Origin: Plenodomus lindquistii
Taxonomy: Eukaryota > Ascomycota > Dothideomycetes > Pleosporales > Leptosphaeriaceae
Length of the DNA stretch: 64,000 nucleotides
Assembly: GCA_025504975.1 (NCBI GenBank)
Contig: JANUWI010000001.1
Location: forward strand, 2,728,001 to 2,792,000
Direction of reading: 5' to 3'
A model generated the notes under the pieces. It saw only the letters and a program-made list of their open reading frames with translations. It was not told where the DNA came from and did no database searches. A program made the position numbers and the translations under genes. Of the stretch, positions 1-12,766 are shown piece by piece. Position 1 is the stretch's first letter, and each line of letters starts with the position of its first letter.

Positions 1-1255
1 AGCTAGAATTAAAAAGTACTAAAAATTAGTTATTTTACTAGGTAACTTTAAAATTTTTTATATTTTATTTTTACTTATTTAGAATATTAGTATGTTAATT
101 ACTTTTACTAGGCGTATATTTAATTTAAAACTAAAATAGTACTATAAACTTTATTTAATAAGCCTATTTTTAGCTAAATACTTTAGTTATTATAAAGTAT
201 TTAAAAAAAATAATAATTATTATATATCTAAATATAATTTTTACTTAAAATTAGTTTAGTATACTATTTTTAGAACGTTTAGATAATAGTAAATAGCTTT
301 TTTTTATAGATTTTTTAATTAAATTTAGATCTACTAAAAACTTTACTATAAAAAATAATAGAATACTATTTACTATTAGAGTATTTTTATAATAGAATTC
401 TAGCTACTACTTTATTAGAGGTATTAGTTTATTATTTTATATTATATTTAGCTTTAAAATACTATAAAGTTAGTATAGATAGTAGAGCTAATTTTAACTT
501 TTTAAAACTAGCTTATATTTATTAGTCTAGGTAAAAAGTAAAATTAAACTTTTTAGAGTAATAAAAAGTTTAGTAATATAAATAAACTTTATAATTAATT
601 ATTAATAAAAACTAGTAAATTCTAGAAAAAACTTTATACTAGTAATAGTAGTAAGTTAGACCTAGTTTTTTAAAACTTTTACTTTCTAGAGATTAATTCT
701 AAAAATTTTATTAGTTAAAATATATTCTAGGTACTTTATTTAGATAATATAGAATTTATTTTTAGAAATATTTATTTAAAGTTTAGTTTTATATAGCTAT
801 TCTAGTATAAGCTCTATATATTATTAATAAATTTAGGCCTTTTTAAAGTAAATAAAAATATTAGTTAAATAGATAATATAGAAGTTATCTAGATAACTAA
901 TAAATATATTATTTATATATTATTAATAGATAATAGAACTATTATATAATTTAAAAAAAAGTACTTTATACTTATATATACTATAATAAGTCTAAAATAT
1001 AATATACTTTCTAAAAGAAAGTCTATATAGATTTTAATAAAAGCAGCATTTATATTAAATTTAGTAAAAATTCTAGTTTTACTAAACCTAATAAATAGTT
1101 TATTTATTTAAAGTATTAAATAAATATTTTTATAGATAAGCTAGTTAAATTTATTATGGTTAATATAAATCTATAGTTCTCTATCTAGCTTATAAATATA
1201 TAGAATTAGTAAATTAAAAAAACTATAACTAGCTTTAATAAAACCTTTCTATAAA
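1..1255 (-). mobile_element. E1, outer Ty3/gypsy-like element, left piece (RIP-mutated)
   Basis: This stretch is the reverse complement of part of element E3. Positions ~180-420 match ~16255-16500 reversed, and ~715-1015 match ~15660-15960 reversed. The shared part decodes, allowing for RIP stops, as Ty3/gypsy reverse transcriptase and the region after it. The match stops at 1255, where the LTR of E2 begins, and resumes at 30463. The element runs off the left window edge, so its 3' LTR is not seen. It is the oldest layer in the stack, because all the others sit in it or in its inserts. Confidence 0.8.
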
Positions 1256-1460
1256 TAGAAAGGCTTAAATATAGTAATATTAATTAATAGTTATATTTTA
1301 CTCTAAAAGTATAATATTATATAAAAAGCTAGTTTTTTATATATAAAAATAGAAATATAGTATTTCTAGCTAACTAAAGCGCGCTAGCTAGAATAGGCCT
1401 AGTGTAGCTAAAGTAGCGCTAAACCTCTAATAGAAAAAGCTATTAGTTTAAACTATAATA
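1256..1460 (-). repeat. E2 3' LTR
   Basis: This 205-bp sequence aligns base for base in length with 30258-30462. The ends are TA...TA, expected from RIP of TG...CA. The target duplication ATAAA lies immediately outside at 1251-1255. Confidence 0.85.
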
Positions 1461-4400
1461 CTACCTATTTCTATAAAAAAAATAAGTTCTAATATTTAAA
1501 TATTAATTATACTAGCTACTTTATTTTATAAAAGCTATATATAGATTTATAATAATAAATAAATAATAATTTATATTATATAATACTTTATATTTCTAGC
1601 TATTATTCTATTATAACTCTATATAAAATTTTTTTTTATTATTTTTATATATTTATTATAATAGCGTTATAGCTTCTAGTAAAGGCTTTTTAAAAAAAAG
1701 AGTTATAGTTTATAGAAAAGCTCTAAGTATAGTAAGTTATCTACTTTAATACTTAGTAAAGTTCAATTAAATTAATTATAGTTATTATTATTACTAATAG
1801 ACGCGTAGTACTATTCTAACCTTTTAGTCTATTAAAAATTTCTAAAAGTATAACTTATAACTTTTTTTATAGCTACTATAATAGTACTTTTTTTAGTATT
1901 CTAATAATACTTTTTATAAGCTTTACTTTTAAATCTAAAAGTAAAAGCTAGTTATATTTATAGTAAATTACCTACTATACTAAATAGGTATAAACTAGCT
2001 TTATTTTTATTATATAGTTTACTATATAATAGTTTATAACTAGATTCTAGAGTATAAATTATACTACTACTTCTAATTTAAATACTTCTATTTTATAAAC
2101 AATTTATATACTATAGGTTTAGTAAAGTACTAGACGTAGTATACTTTTATAAATTTAACTAATTTACTTAAGTTTATATAAAGTTTCTATAAAAAATTCT
2201 TATTACTTAAAAGATAGTCTGCCTAGTATATTTAGTATTATAGAAAACCTTTTTTATTATACAATTATAGATTTTTTTTATGTTTATTAATTTAGTAATC
2301 TAAAATAGGTTTTATAGCGTAGTCTATATTATTTTTAACTTTAAAGTTAAATTCTATAGAAACTTTTTTATTATAGATTTATCTAGATAAAAGCTAATTA
2401 TTATATAAATATAGTAGCTATAAACAGAATATATTATATACGTAGTTTATAGTACTAAATAAAATTAACTAGTAAGCTATATTATTAGTAATATACATAA
2501 TAGTAAATAGTTTATAATTTTAATAATTTTCTAAAAGATATACTTTATAGGTATATAGATTATAGATATTAAAAATAATTTAATTACTAAATTTAAATTC
2601 TAGTAATAGTAGTCTAGAGTTATTAGCGTATTTTACTTACTTAGCTTAGGCCTATTTAAATAATAATTAGAGTTTTTATTAGAGAATAGTTAATTACTTA
2701 GTAAAAATATTAGTATTAAATTAATTATAATAGGTTAGAATATTTATAGTTAATACTAGTAGTAGAGACTGTAGACTATTATAGAGAAAATAGCCTTTAG
2801 TAGTTTTAAATAGTAAAATACTAGTACTAAAGCTAGTATTTAAGTTTATTTTAAACTTAGCTATAAATAAAAACTAAGCCTAGTTATTTTAGTTATAGTT
2901 AATATAGACTTTAAATAACGCTTTAAAATATACATTTATAATTTTAGTTTATTTATTAGTTTCTAGATAATAAGCTATTAGAAACTTTAGATATATACCT
3001 AGTTATTAGTATAGTTATTAATAGAAATAAAATATAAACTAGAAATTTTAATTAGAAATTTTCTTTTTAGAGTATTCTTTTTTTTACTATATATATTTTA
3101 TAAATGCCTTAACTAAAGCAATTACTATAAAACTTACTATAGAGATAAACTTCTTTTTTTTAATAGGTAATCTATAATAATAAGTATATTAGTAAACGTC
3201 TAGCTATTATATATTAATAGTAGTAGGTAGATAATAAAGTCTATTAATATATAAAACTAATACTATTATAGAATTAAAAAAGAGTATAGAAGTTTATACT
3301 TACTTTTATAGTATAGTTTATTTTATTTAAAAAAACAATAATTTTATATGTATTAAACTATATTAGAGGTTATATATAGCTAGTAGTACTAGTATAATAC
3401 TTTAAAATATAGTTTATATTTACTACTATAGTTTTTATATATAAACTAGTATATAAGTTTAAATATTTAAATTTATAGTTACTTTATAGATATATAAAGC
3501 TTATTATTTATATATAGTAAATTATTATAAATAGTATAGTTATCTAGTTTAATTTATAGGCGCTTTAGGCTAGTAATTAGTCTATAAAGAATTTATTAGT
3601 TACTATTTTACTTAGTTTTAATAATATTTTATAGAACTAGATTATATTTATATTCTATTTTCATAGCTATAATAAAGTTAATTGAGGTATTATATATAGC
3701 GTTTATATCTATAGTTTATAGATATTCTTTTAATATTTACTATATTATTTAGGCTAGATATATAGTATTATAGTAATAAAATTTATTTTTTATATTAGCT
3801 AGATAAATAGTGTACTATATACTATCTAGTATAGTAAAATATAGTAATATAATCTATACCTTTAAATTAAAATTATTTAGCTTTAGTACTATTTATATCT
3901 AGTATTAGTAACGTTTATTATTAACTATTTCTAGTAGATTTTCTAGATAGTAAGTAAAAGTATTAGTTTAGTACTTAATTCATCTAGTTAGTAAATAATT
4001 TAAAAGTTAAACTCTAAAAGAAACTCTATTTATTATATTTATCTCTAATTAAGCTTTTTAGTTTATATAAACTATTAGAGTGCCTAGTAATTAAAAAGGA
4101 CTTTAATAGAGTTATTAATTCTAGAAAACTTAAATTACCATTTTTTTAAAGTTTTTATTATAGTAAATAGTTTTTTATTATATATTTTATAGTTATATTC
4201 TACTAGTATTATTTTCTATAAAAGAAACGCTACTAGCTATAGTATACTATTAGTATTCTTCTATAATATTATAGCTATAGTAATAAAATTAGATAAATTA
4301 GTCTCTAACTAGATTTTTAAATCTAGATTAAAGTATATAAAAACTTCTATAGTATAGAAAGTATTGTTAAATTATTTAAAAGCTTAGACTACTACTTTTC

Positions 4401-7400
4401 TAGATTCTAAAAAGAATTAATAATATTAATTATTACTATTACTTTTTTTTTAGTAAAAGTAGTAAAGGCTTTAGTAGTATTTAAAAAGCCTTTAATAAAT
4501 TTTCTATAAAGGTTAGTAAAGCTAAAAAAAGTCTAAATATTTTTAATATTATATAGAGTTTACTAGTTTTATAATATTTAAATCTTTTTTAGATCTATTT
4601 TAATTCTATTAGTAGTAAAGATTAGGCTAAGATATTTAATATATTTTACTTTAAATTAATACTTTATAGAATCTAAACATATATCTACCTTTTTTAATTT
4701 ATAGAAAACTTTAAGAATATAATTTTTATAGACGCTTTTATTTTTATTATAGATATATATAAAAAGGTTATTAAAATAGATAGTATAGAAGTTATCTAAA
4801 TACTATTATAGAGTTTTTTTAATAAACGTTTAGAAAGTACCTAGAGTATTATATATACTAAAGAGTTTTATAAAATACTTATATAAACTATATTCTATAA
4901 AAAAGGCGCTTTTTTTTTATATCTAGGCTTAATATAAAGTGTATTAAATATAGCTATAATATTAATAATACTTATCTATTATACTTTAGCTATATAATTT
5001 AAAGGTTTTTTAATAGATAGAGAAGTATTTTAGTTTTTTTTTATAATGTTATTTAAAGCTCTATAGTTTATATAAATCTATAGTTTACTACCTAGCCTTT
5101 TAACTACTAGAACTAAAGCTATATATAGTAATGTGTAAGGTTAAATAAAACCTCTTCTAATTATATTATTAATATAGACTTTAACTACTTTAGTTTTTAT
5201 ATATATAAGTTTATAGATATAAAGTTTAGAAATTTTATCTAGTATAGTTTCTATAGTATAGTTAACGCCTAGTTAGTAAAATAAAAGTTTATTTATAAAC
5301 TAGAAATTAAAAATGCCTAGTATAGCTTTATATACCTAGTCTAGTACTATTTTATAAATTTATTATTTAGTTAATAGAAAGCGTTCTAGATTTAATATAT
5401 ATTATTTAAAATTATTTTAGCTAATAGCCGCGTAATAGATTTATTAGTAACATACTTTAAATAATTATCTAGCCTAGTTAGATAGTTATTTAAACTTATT
5501 TTATTTATAAAGCTTAATTTATACTATATTAGTTAGTCATTTAATATAGAATAAATAGGCTATATTTATACTAATTATAGATACTTATCTAACTACTATA
5601 CCTAGTTTAGTTTTACTATCTAGTATATAGTAGTTATTATATATAGTATCTAGTATACCTTTTTAGAGATATCTAGCTATATAGTAATTAGAGCTAAAGT
5701 ATAAAAAACGTCTTTTTCTAAAGTTTAAAATAGATTAGTATTTATTAAACTATATTATACCTAGAATAATAGAATACTTGTTTAGTAGTATTAAATAGTA
5801 GAGTATATTACTAATATAGTTACTATATCTAATTTATATATTTATAGCTTTAGTAATTATATTAGCTACTTTACTATTAGCTAGGCGTAGAATAAAAAGT
5901 ATAAATAGTTTTAGTATTAAAAGTTAGTTTTAGTAAACCTAGTCTATATTACTAAAGTAAGTACTAGTACTAGTATTAGCTAAAGTTATAGCTTTTTTCT
6001 ATTTAATATTAGTTTTTACGTATAAGTTAAATTATAGTTATTAGATTAAATTTAGTTTTTTTTTATTATTATTATAAAAGACTACTATAAATAGATAATA
6101 AGTTTCTAGAGCTAGTAGTTCTAAAGTTATAGTTATTATAGTAGCGTAAAGGTATTTATAATAGATAATAATTTTAATAAATTACTTTTAATAATATATA
6201 CTATTTATACTTCTAGTAATACTTTTAAATAGAAAATAATAAAAATATAAATTTTTAGTAAAATCTAGTAGATTAAAGTTAATATTATTTTTAGTTTTAC
6301 TATTATAATTACTAATTAACTAATTATTATTATTATTTTTACTACTATTTTTAGTTATAATAGTAGTAAAATAGAGTACTACTACTACTAGCTATAGTTT
6401 ATTTTTATACTTATTCTATAGAAGTATCTAGTAGCTAGTATTATTTTAGATTTAATAACTAGATCTAGTATAGTACTAGTAAATGCGTTTTTTATTTATT
6501 ACTTTATATTACTTCTAGGTACGCTATATTAAATTAGTAGTCTATAGTTATTATATTTAGTAGATAGTAAAAGTATATTACTCTAGTAATATATATTATT
6601 TTTAAAGAACTAGTTTCTTTTCTAGCCTATCTATATTCATTTATATTTATATAAAGTTAGTTTTATAAGTAGTATCTATAAATAGAGTTAATATATTAGA
6701 TATATTATTATTAAAACTAATAAATATATTTTTTACTAGGCCTAGTTTTATATTCTATTAAATATAGCTAACTATTATAGCTTTAGGCAGTTTATAGTAA
6801 TAGATAATAAAAATAAATATTCTACGCTATTCTATAAAAAACTAGTTTTTTATTTTTAAACTTCTATTCTATAACTTAGTTTAAGCGTTTATAACGCGTT
6901 TATATAATAAATAACTAAAGTATTAGTTAAATATATTAAGTAGATTATAAATATTATAAAAACCTATATTATTAATAAGCTTCTAGGCCTAACTATGAAT
7001 ATAGAACTCTAGATATAGAAGTTATTTATTATTAGGTAAAGTTTTATACTTAATAATAATTAGTTTTCTTTACTTATTATAGAACTTTTTAGAGTTCTCT
7101 CTAGTCTAGATGTCTATATTAGGTAGCTTAAAGTAGGCTCTAGTAGTAGTAATTACTATTATATTTTCTATAGGTATAGTATATTTTTTATTTTTTTAAT
7201 TATAGTTCTAGCTTAGCTACTAGCTCTCTATAGTCTATTATATATTAGATAAAAAAAGTTTATAAAAATTATTATTAAGCCTATTACATTAGACATATTT
7301 TAGTAGGCTAGAAAAATAATTACTATATAAATTAGACTAGTTAGATCTACTAGTATAAAAATTATTAAAATAATCTAGTTTTAGTTAATACTAAAAAATA

Positions 7401-8495
7401 GAGGTATATAGCTAAAACCTAAGCTAAGTATAGTTAATTATAGTAACTAATAAATTAACTTTTTTATACCTTTTTTTCTAAATTAATATTTGTTAGTTAA
7501 ATTTTATAGCTAAATTTTTAAAAGTAATAGTAAACTACTTTAACTTTTTTTACGTAGCTATACTACTTTAGTAGTAGTAGTTAGCCTTTTTTTTTTCTAA
7601 ACTAAATTTTATTCTAGATTTTTATACTTAGAGTTCTAGTATTTAGAGCTAGATTTTAATATAGTAATTTACTTTTTTAGTTATTTAATAATATTTTTAG
7701 TATTATAGATTTTTTTTTATAGTTCTATAAATATAGGCTTTTTATTAATAGATAGTTACTTTTTAAACCTTTTATTTTAAAATTTATAATAGGTTTTAAA
7801 AGTAGTATATTTAAAATTATTAATAGTACTATTTATAAACGCGTAGGTAATATCTATAGTAAAAATATATTTATATAAAAAAGCTATTACTTAAATTATA
7901 TTCTAGTAAATCTAGTATAAATAGTTTTTAATAACTTTTAATATTTTATTATTTATTATAATTATATACGTTATAGTTATAAAGTTATTTTTTAAAAAGA
8001 ATTTTTAGCCTAACTTAAGTACACGTTCTCTATTTTATTTAATTATTTTAATATAGTTAAAGTTTCTATATATAAAATATATATATAGAGCTTTAGACTT
8101 TTTAAAATACTTTAGTTATATATTACTAATATTATAGTTATAAATACTATTTAAATTATAAATTATATACTCTAGAATTATAGGCTTAAACTTTTTATTA
8201 AAGCTGTAAATCTTTTCTATATTTAGAAGTATTAGATAACTAAAAGTACTATATTTACTAAATCTAAATTAATAAATAGTAAATATAAATTAGCTACTAG
8301 CTTAGAATATAAATTAGGTTTAAAATTTAGTAATATTATCTAGACTCTAGTAGAAAGTGCCTATAGATATTAAAATTTTTTTAAATAGGCTAGCGTATCT
8401 ATATAAATAGTATAGAAATAGTATACCTACTATAGAAAACTATAAATATAAAAGTATAGGTATTCTTTTAGTAATTTTTTAAACTATAGTAGACT

Positions 8496-8938
8496 TATAA
8501 TAAAGCTATATAATATTACTATTATAACTTTAGCTATAAGCCTTTTTATAAGCTACCTCTATCTCTATAGTATAGCTTATTAAAAATAGAAAAACTATCT
8601 TAACTACTATCTAAAGCTTATCTATATTAAAGTAGGTTTTATATATATAAAAATCTTTATTCTACTAATAAAAATATACTAACGTAGTAGAAAAAAAACT
8701 AAATTTATAAAATACTAAAAAAAATCTAATAGTATTTAGAAATAGCTTTAAATTCTTATATATATAATATATTTGTTTTATAGTTTAGTAAAAATATACT
8801 TTTTTTATTCTTTTATATAAAGTCTATAAAAATATAACTTATTTAGCTTTTTAATTATTATATACTTTTATAAACCTTTAAAATAATTTAGATTTTCTTT
8901 TAGTATCTCTATTATCTAAGCTATTATATTATAAAAAA
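8496..8938 (+). repeat. E3 5' LTR
   Basis: This direct repeat of 19511-19942 ends in the same CTATTATA words. It is preceded by the target-site copy AGACT at 8491-8495. Confidence 0.82.
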
Positions 8939-9076
8939 AAGTATTTTACTACTAGTAATAGCTTTTATAATATTATTAATTATTAAAAAAATTATTTATA
9001 TTTTTTATTACCTAGCTTCTACTTTAAACTTTTATTAGTAGTAAACTAGGCTTTATTAATAATAATAAATCTATTA

Positions 9077-12000
9077 ACGTATTCTACTACTAAACTAGCT
9101 ATACTATTAAACTAGCTACTTTTCTTTAATATTATAAATACTATATTTTTACTTATTATTATTATTACTATTAATATCTAACTCTACTGCTATAAAGTTT
9201 ATATCTAATTTAGTAGTACTTTTTAAACTTTTCTAGCACGTATAAGCGTTATGCCTAGTTTTTCTATAATTACTATAGTATTAGATACCTAGTTAAATAG
9301 ATATTTAACTACTACTACTCCGCGTATATTTTAATAAATTAATTACTATAGTTAAAGCTATAGCAGCCTATAATTTAGTACTATACTTAAAAAGATTTTT
9401 TTACTAAAAATTTTTTTTTTATACTTTTTTTTTTTATTATTTTTACTAATTACTTTTTAACTTTATAAATATAGATTTAAAAAAAAGCGTTTTAGTAAAG
9501 TATTAGTTTAGGTTTTTTTATAAGCTATAAAAAGCTAGTTTATATAGTAATAGATAACTAAGTAAAAAACTTATATATAAGCTTTAACTAAAATCTAAAT
9601 TTATAAATATTACTTAGAGTTTTAGATTACTATAGATTTACTAGTAGAGAAGATTAAAGTAAAGTATATATCTAGAAATTAGTATAATCTAGTAGTACCT
9701 ACGCGTTAGTAAAAACTTAGTCTAATACTTTAAAAATTTTTTAATAGTTATTAACTATAAATATATTAAAAAACATATTTTTAAAAATAAAAAAAAAGCC
9801 CTTTTTAATAATATAGAAAATATATTAGCGTACTAAGTTTTATATACGCTAGAAATACTTATATTTTAATAGTAAAAAATATACTAACGTATTCTACTAG
9901 CAAGCTAGTTAATCTAGCGAGCTAGTTAAAATCTACTAAGCTTTGTACTTATCCTATCGCCCTACTATAGACTAATAACGTTGCGAGCTGCTAATATAGA
10001 ATAAAAAAAGAATATAGCTTACTATCTAAGTTTATAAAGCTAGCTAATTTAAAAGCTATTAAACTATAGCTGTAGCTTTTAGCGTTAATTAACGCAGGCT
10101 CTCTAAATAGATTAATAGAATTACTTTACGCTTCTAAATTTAACCTAACTACTAGAAACTTACTACTACTAAAGAGTAGATAATTATCTAATATATTTTT
10201 AATTTTAATTTATAAAAGTTTACTCTCTAGCTATATAAAGTAGAAAATATAGCTAATAAAATACTAGAGGTATATAATAGAATACTAGTAGGTAAGTACT
10301 AGGCTAAGCGCTTTATAACGCGCTCTAGTAAGCTTAAAATAGCTTTTAATTAAATAAAAGATAAATAAAGGATAAAGTAGAAGAATCTAGAAATTATTAG
10401 CGCGTAGTTTAAGCTTGTAAATAAAATAAAAGCTAAATATAGTATCTAGAATAATAACGTCTATAACTTTAATAAAACTAGCTTCTAGATAGGTATAATT
10501 AGGTCTATAAAAATTATTATAAACTTTAAAAAATATAATTATCTAGACTTTATCTAGCTAGGTAATTATAAGTAGGTTACTATTATCTAGAGTATATACG
10601 TTTTAGAGAATATAACTCTACTTTTTATTATCTATAAAAAATATATATACATCTCTATATAGTATAAAAAAGCTAGTATTTTTTATAATTAGAAACTATT
10701 AGTTTTTAAAAATAGCTAGATAAATAACGTATTTAGGCTAGAGTAGTTAAAGTATTTTAACACGTATATAAAAGTGTAAAAAGTAGAAGTATACTAGTTA
10801 CTAATTTTAGATAGCTATAAAAGCTATTTTAACTAAAAGTTTAAAAACTACTACGTAGAGAATAAGATTCTAATACTCTATATACCTTTTTATTTATTCT
10901 ATATTCTCTAGCTACTTAATATAGTATATTTTTTACTATTAAAGTGTAAATACTTCTAGCGCGTGTAAAATTTAGCACGCTAACACGTTTTCTATATTAA
11001 TAAAAAAAGTTTATTTCTAGCTTTTAAAAATATATTTTTTAATATATTTACAGTTAATAACTATTAAAAAGCTTTTAAAGTATTAAAGCTAGTCTTTACT
11101 AACACGTAGGTAGTATTAGATTGCTTTAAAGTATAGTTATATACTCTACTTTAACCCTTTTTTCTAGTAAATCTATAGTAATTAAAAACTCTAAATAATA
11201 CTTATAAATTTAGGTTTTAGTTAAAGCTTATATATAAATTTTTTACTTAGTTATCTATAACTATATAAACTAGCTTTTTATAGCTTATAAAAAGGGCTAA
11301 ACTAATACTATACTAAAACGCTTTTTTTTAAACCTATAACTATAAGCTTAAAAAGCAATTAGTAGAGATAATAAAAAAAAAAAGTATAAAAAAAAAATTT
11401 AGTAAAAAAGTACTTTTAAGTATAGTACTAGATTATAGGCTGCTATAGCTTTAACTATAGCGCCTACTCTATTAAAACATACGCGTAGTAGTAGTAGTTA
11501 AGCACCTATTTAACTAGGTATCTAATACTATAGTAATTATAAAAGAACTAGGTATAACGCTTATACATGCTAGAAAAGTTTAGAAAGTACTTCTAAATCT
11601 AATATAAGCTCTATAGTAGTAGAGTCTAATATTAATAGTAATAATAATAATAATTAAAGATATAGTGTTTATAATGCTAAGCTATTTTAACTAGCTTACT
11701 AGGTTAACTAGCTCGCTAGTAGAATATATTATATTAAATAGCTAAAGAATATAGAATAAATAAATAAGTATATAAAATATTAGAATTTTATTCTCTGTAT
11801 AGTAGTTTTTAAATTTTATTTAAAGTAGCTTTTATAGCTATTTAAAATTAGTAACTAGTATACTTTTACTTTTTATATTTTTATATATATATTAAAGTAC
11901 TTTAACTACTCTAGCCTAAATATATTATTTATTTCAGCTATTTTTAAAAACTAATAGTTTCTAGTTATAAAAAATACTAGCTTTTTTATACTATATAGAT

Positions 12001-12766
12001 ATATATATACGTTTTTTATAAATAATAAAAAATAAAGTTATATTTTTTAAAGTATATATACTCTAGATAATAATAACCTATTTATAATTACCTAGCTAAA
12101 TAAAGTCTAGCTAACTATAGTTTTTAAAGTTTATAATAACTTTTATAGACCTAATTATATCTATTTAAAAGCTAGTTTTATAAAAGTTATAGATATTATT
12201 ATTCTAAATACTATACTTAGCTTTTATTTTATCTATAAATTTAAACTACGCGCTAATAATCTCTAGATTTTTCTATTTTATTTTTTAATTATTTTTTATT
12301 TAGTTAAAAGCTATTTTAAGCTTATTTAAACGTATTATAAAGCGTTTAGCCTAGTACTTATTTACTAGTATTCTATAACGTATTTTTAGTATTTTATTAG
12401 CTATATTTTTTACTTTATATAGCTAGAGTATAAACTTATATAAATTAAAGTTAAAAATATATTAGATAATTATTAACTTTTTAGTAGTAATAAATTTCTC
12501 GTAATTAGATTAAATTTTAGCGAGTAAAGTAGTTCTATTAATCTAATTAAAAAGCTTTTAATAATTAACTCTAAAGGCTGCTGTAGCAGCCTATTAGCTT
12601 TTAAATTAGCTAATTTTAAAAGTAAAATAGATAAGTACTAATTAGCTTTTAGTTTAAATTAATATTATATTATATTATTAGGGTATATTATATAGAGTAT
12701 AGTATTTATAATACTAAAGAAAAGTAGCTAGCTTAGTAGTATAGCTAGCTTAGTAGTAAAATACAT
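9077..12766 (-). mobile_element. P1, RIP-mutated pogo-type DNA transposon, split by P2
   Basis: Both ends carry RIP-altered forms of the terminal repeat of the intact copy at 62323 (ACGTATTC then duplicated CCAGCGAGCCGGTCAA), with TA on both outer sides (9075-9076, 12767-12768). Read on minus, 12766 to 11732 is the 5' half of the transposase gene and 9886 to 9077 the 3' half including the zinc-knuckle end. P2 (9887-11729) lies between them. Subtracting P2 and the duplicated TA leaves about 1845 bp, the same length as the other copies. There is no coding capacity. Confidence 0.88.
9887..11729 (+). mobile_element. P2, RIP-mutated pogo-type transposon nested in P1
   Basis: This full-length copy is 1843 bp, with terminal inverted repeats and TA at 9885-9886 and 11730-11731. 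Comparison with the un-mutated copy over the first several hundred bases shows only C to T and G to A differences. Every CpA is hit, some CpG and CpC are hit, and CpT is spared. The orientation is opposite to P1, into which it inserted. Confidence 0.9.

Noticed and set aside
1230..1480. inverted LTR-like sequences at 1256 and 30258 as solo LTRs of E4
   Set aside because: They have equal length, share the ATAAA duplication and bracket an element with reverse-strand pol, so they are the LTR pair of E2.
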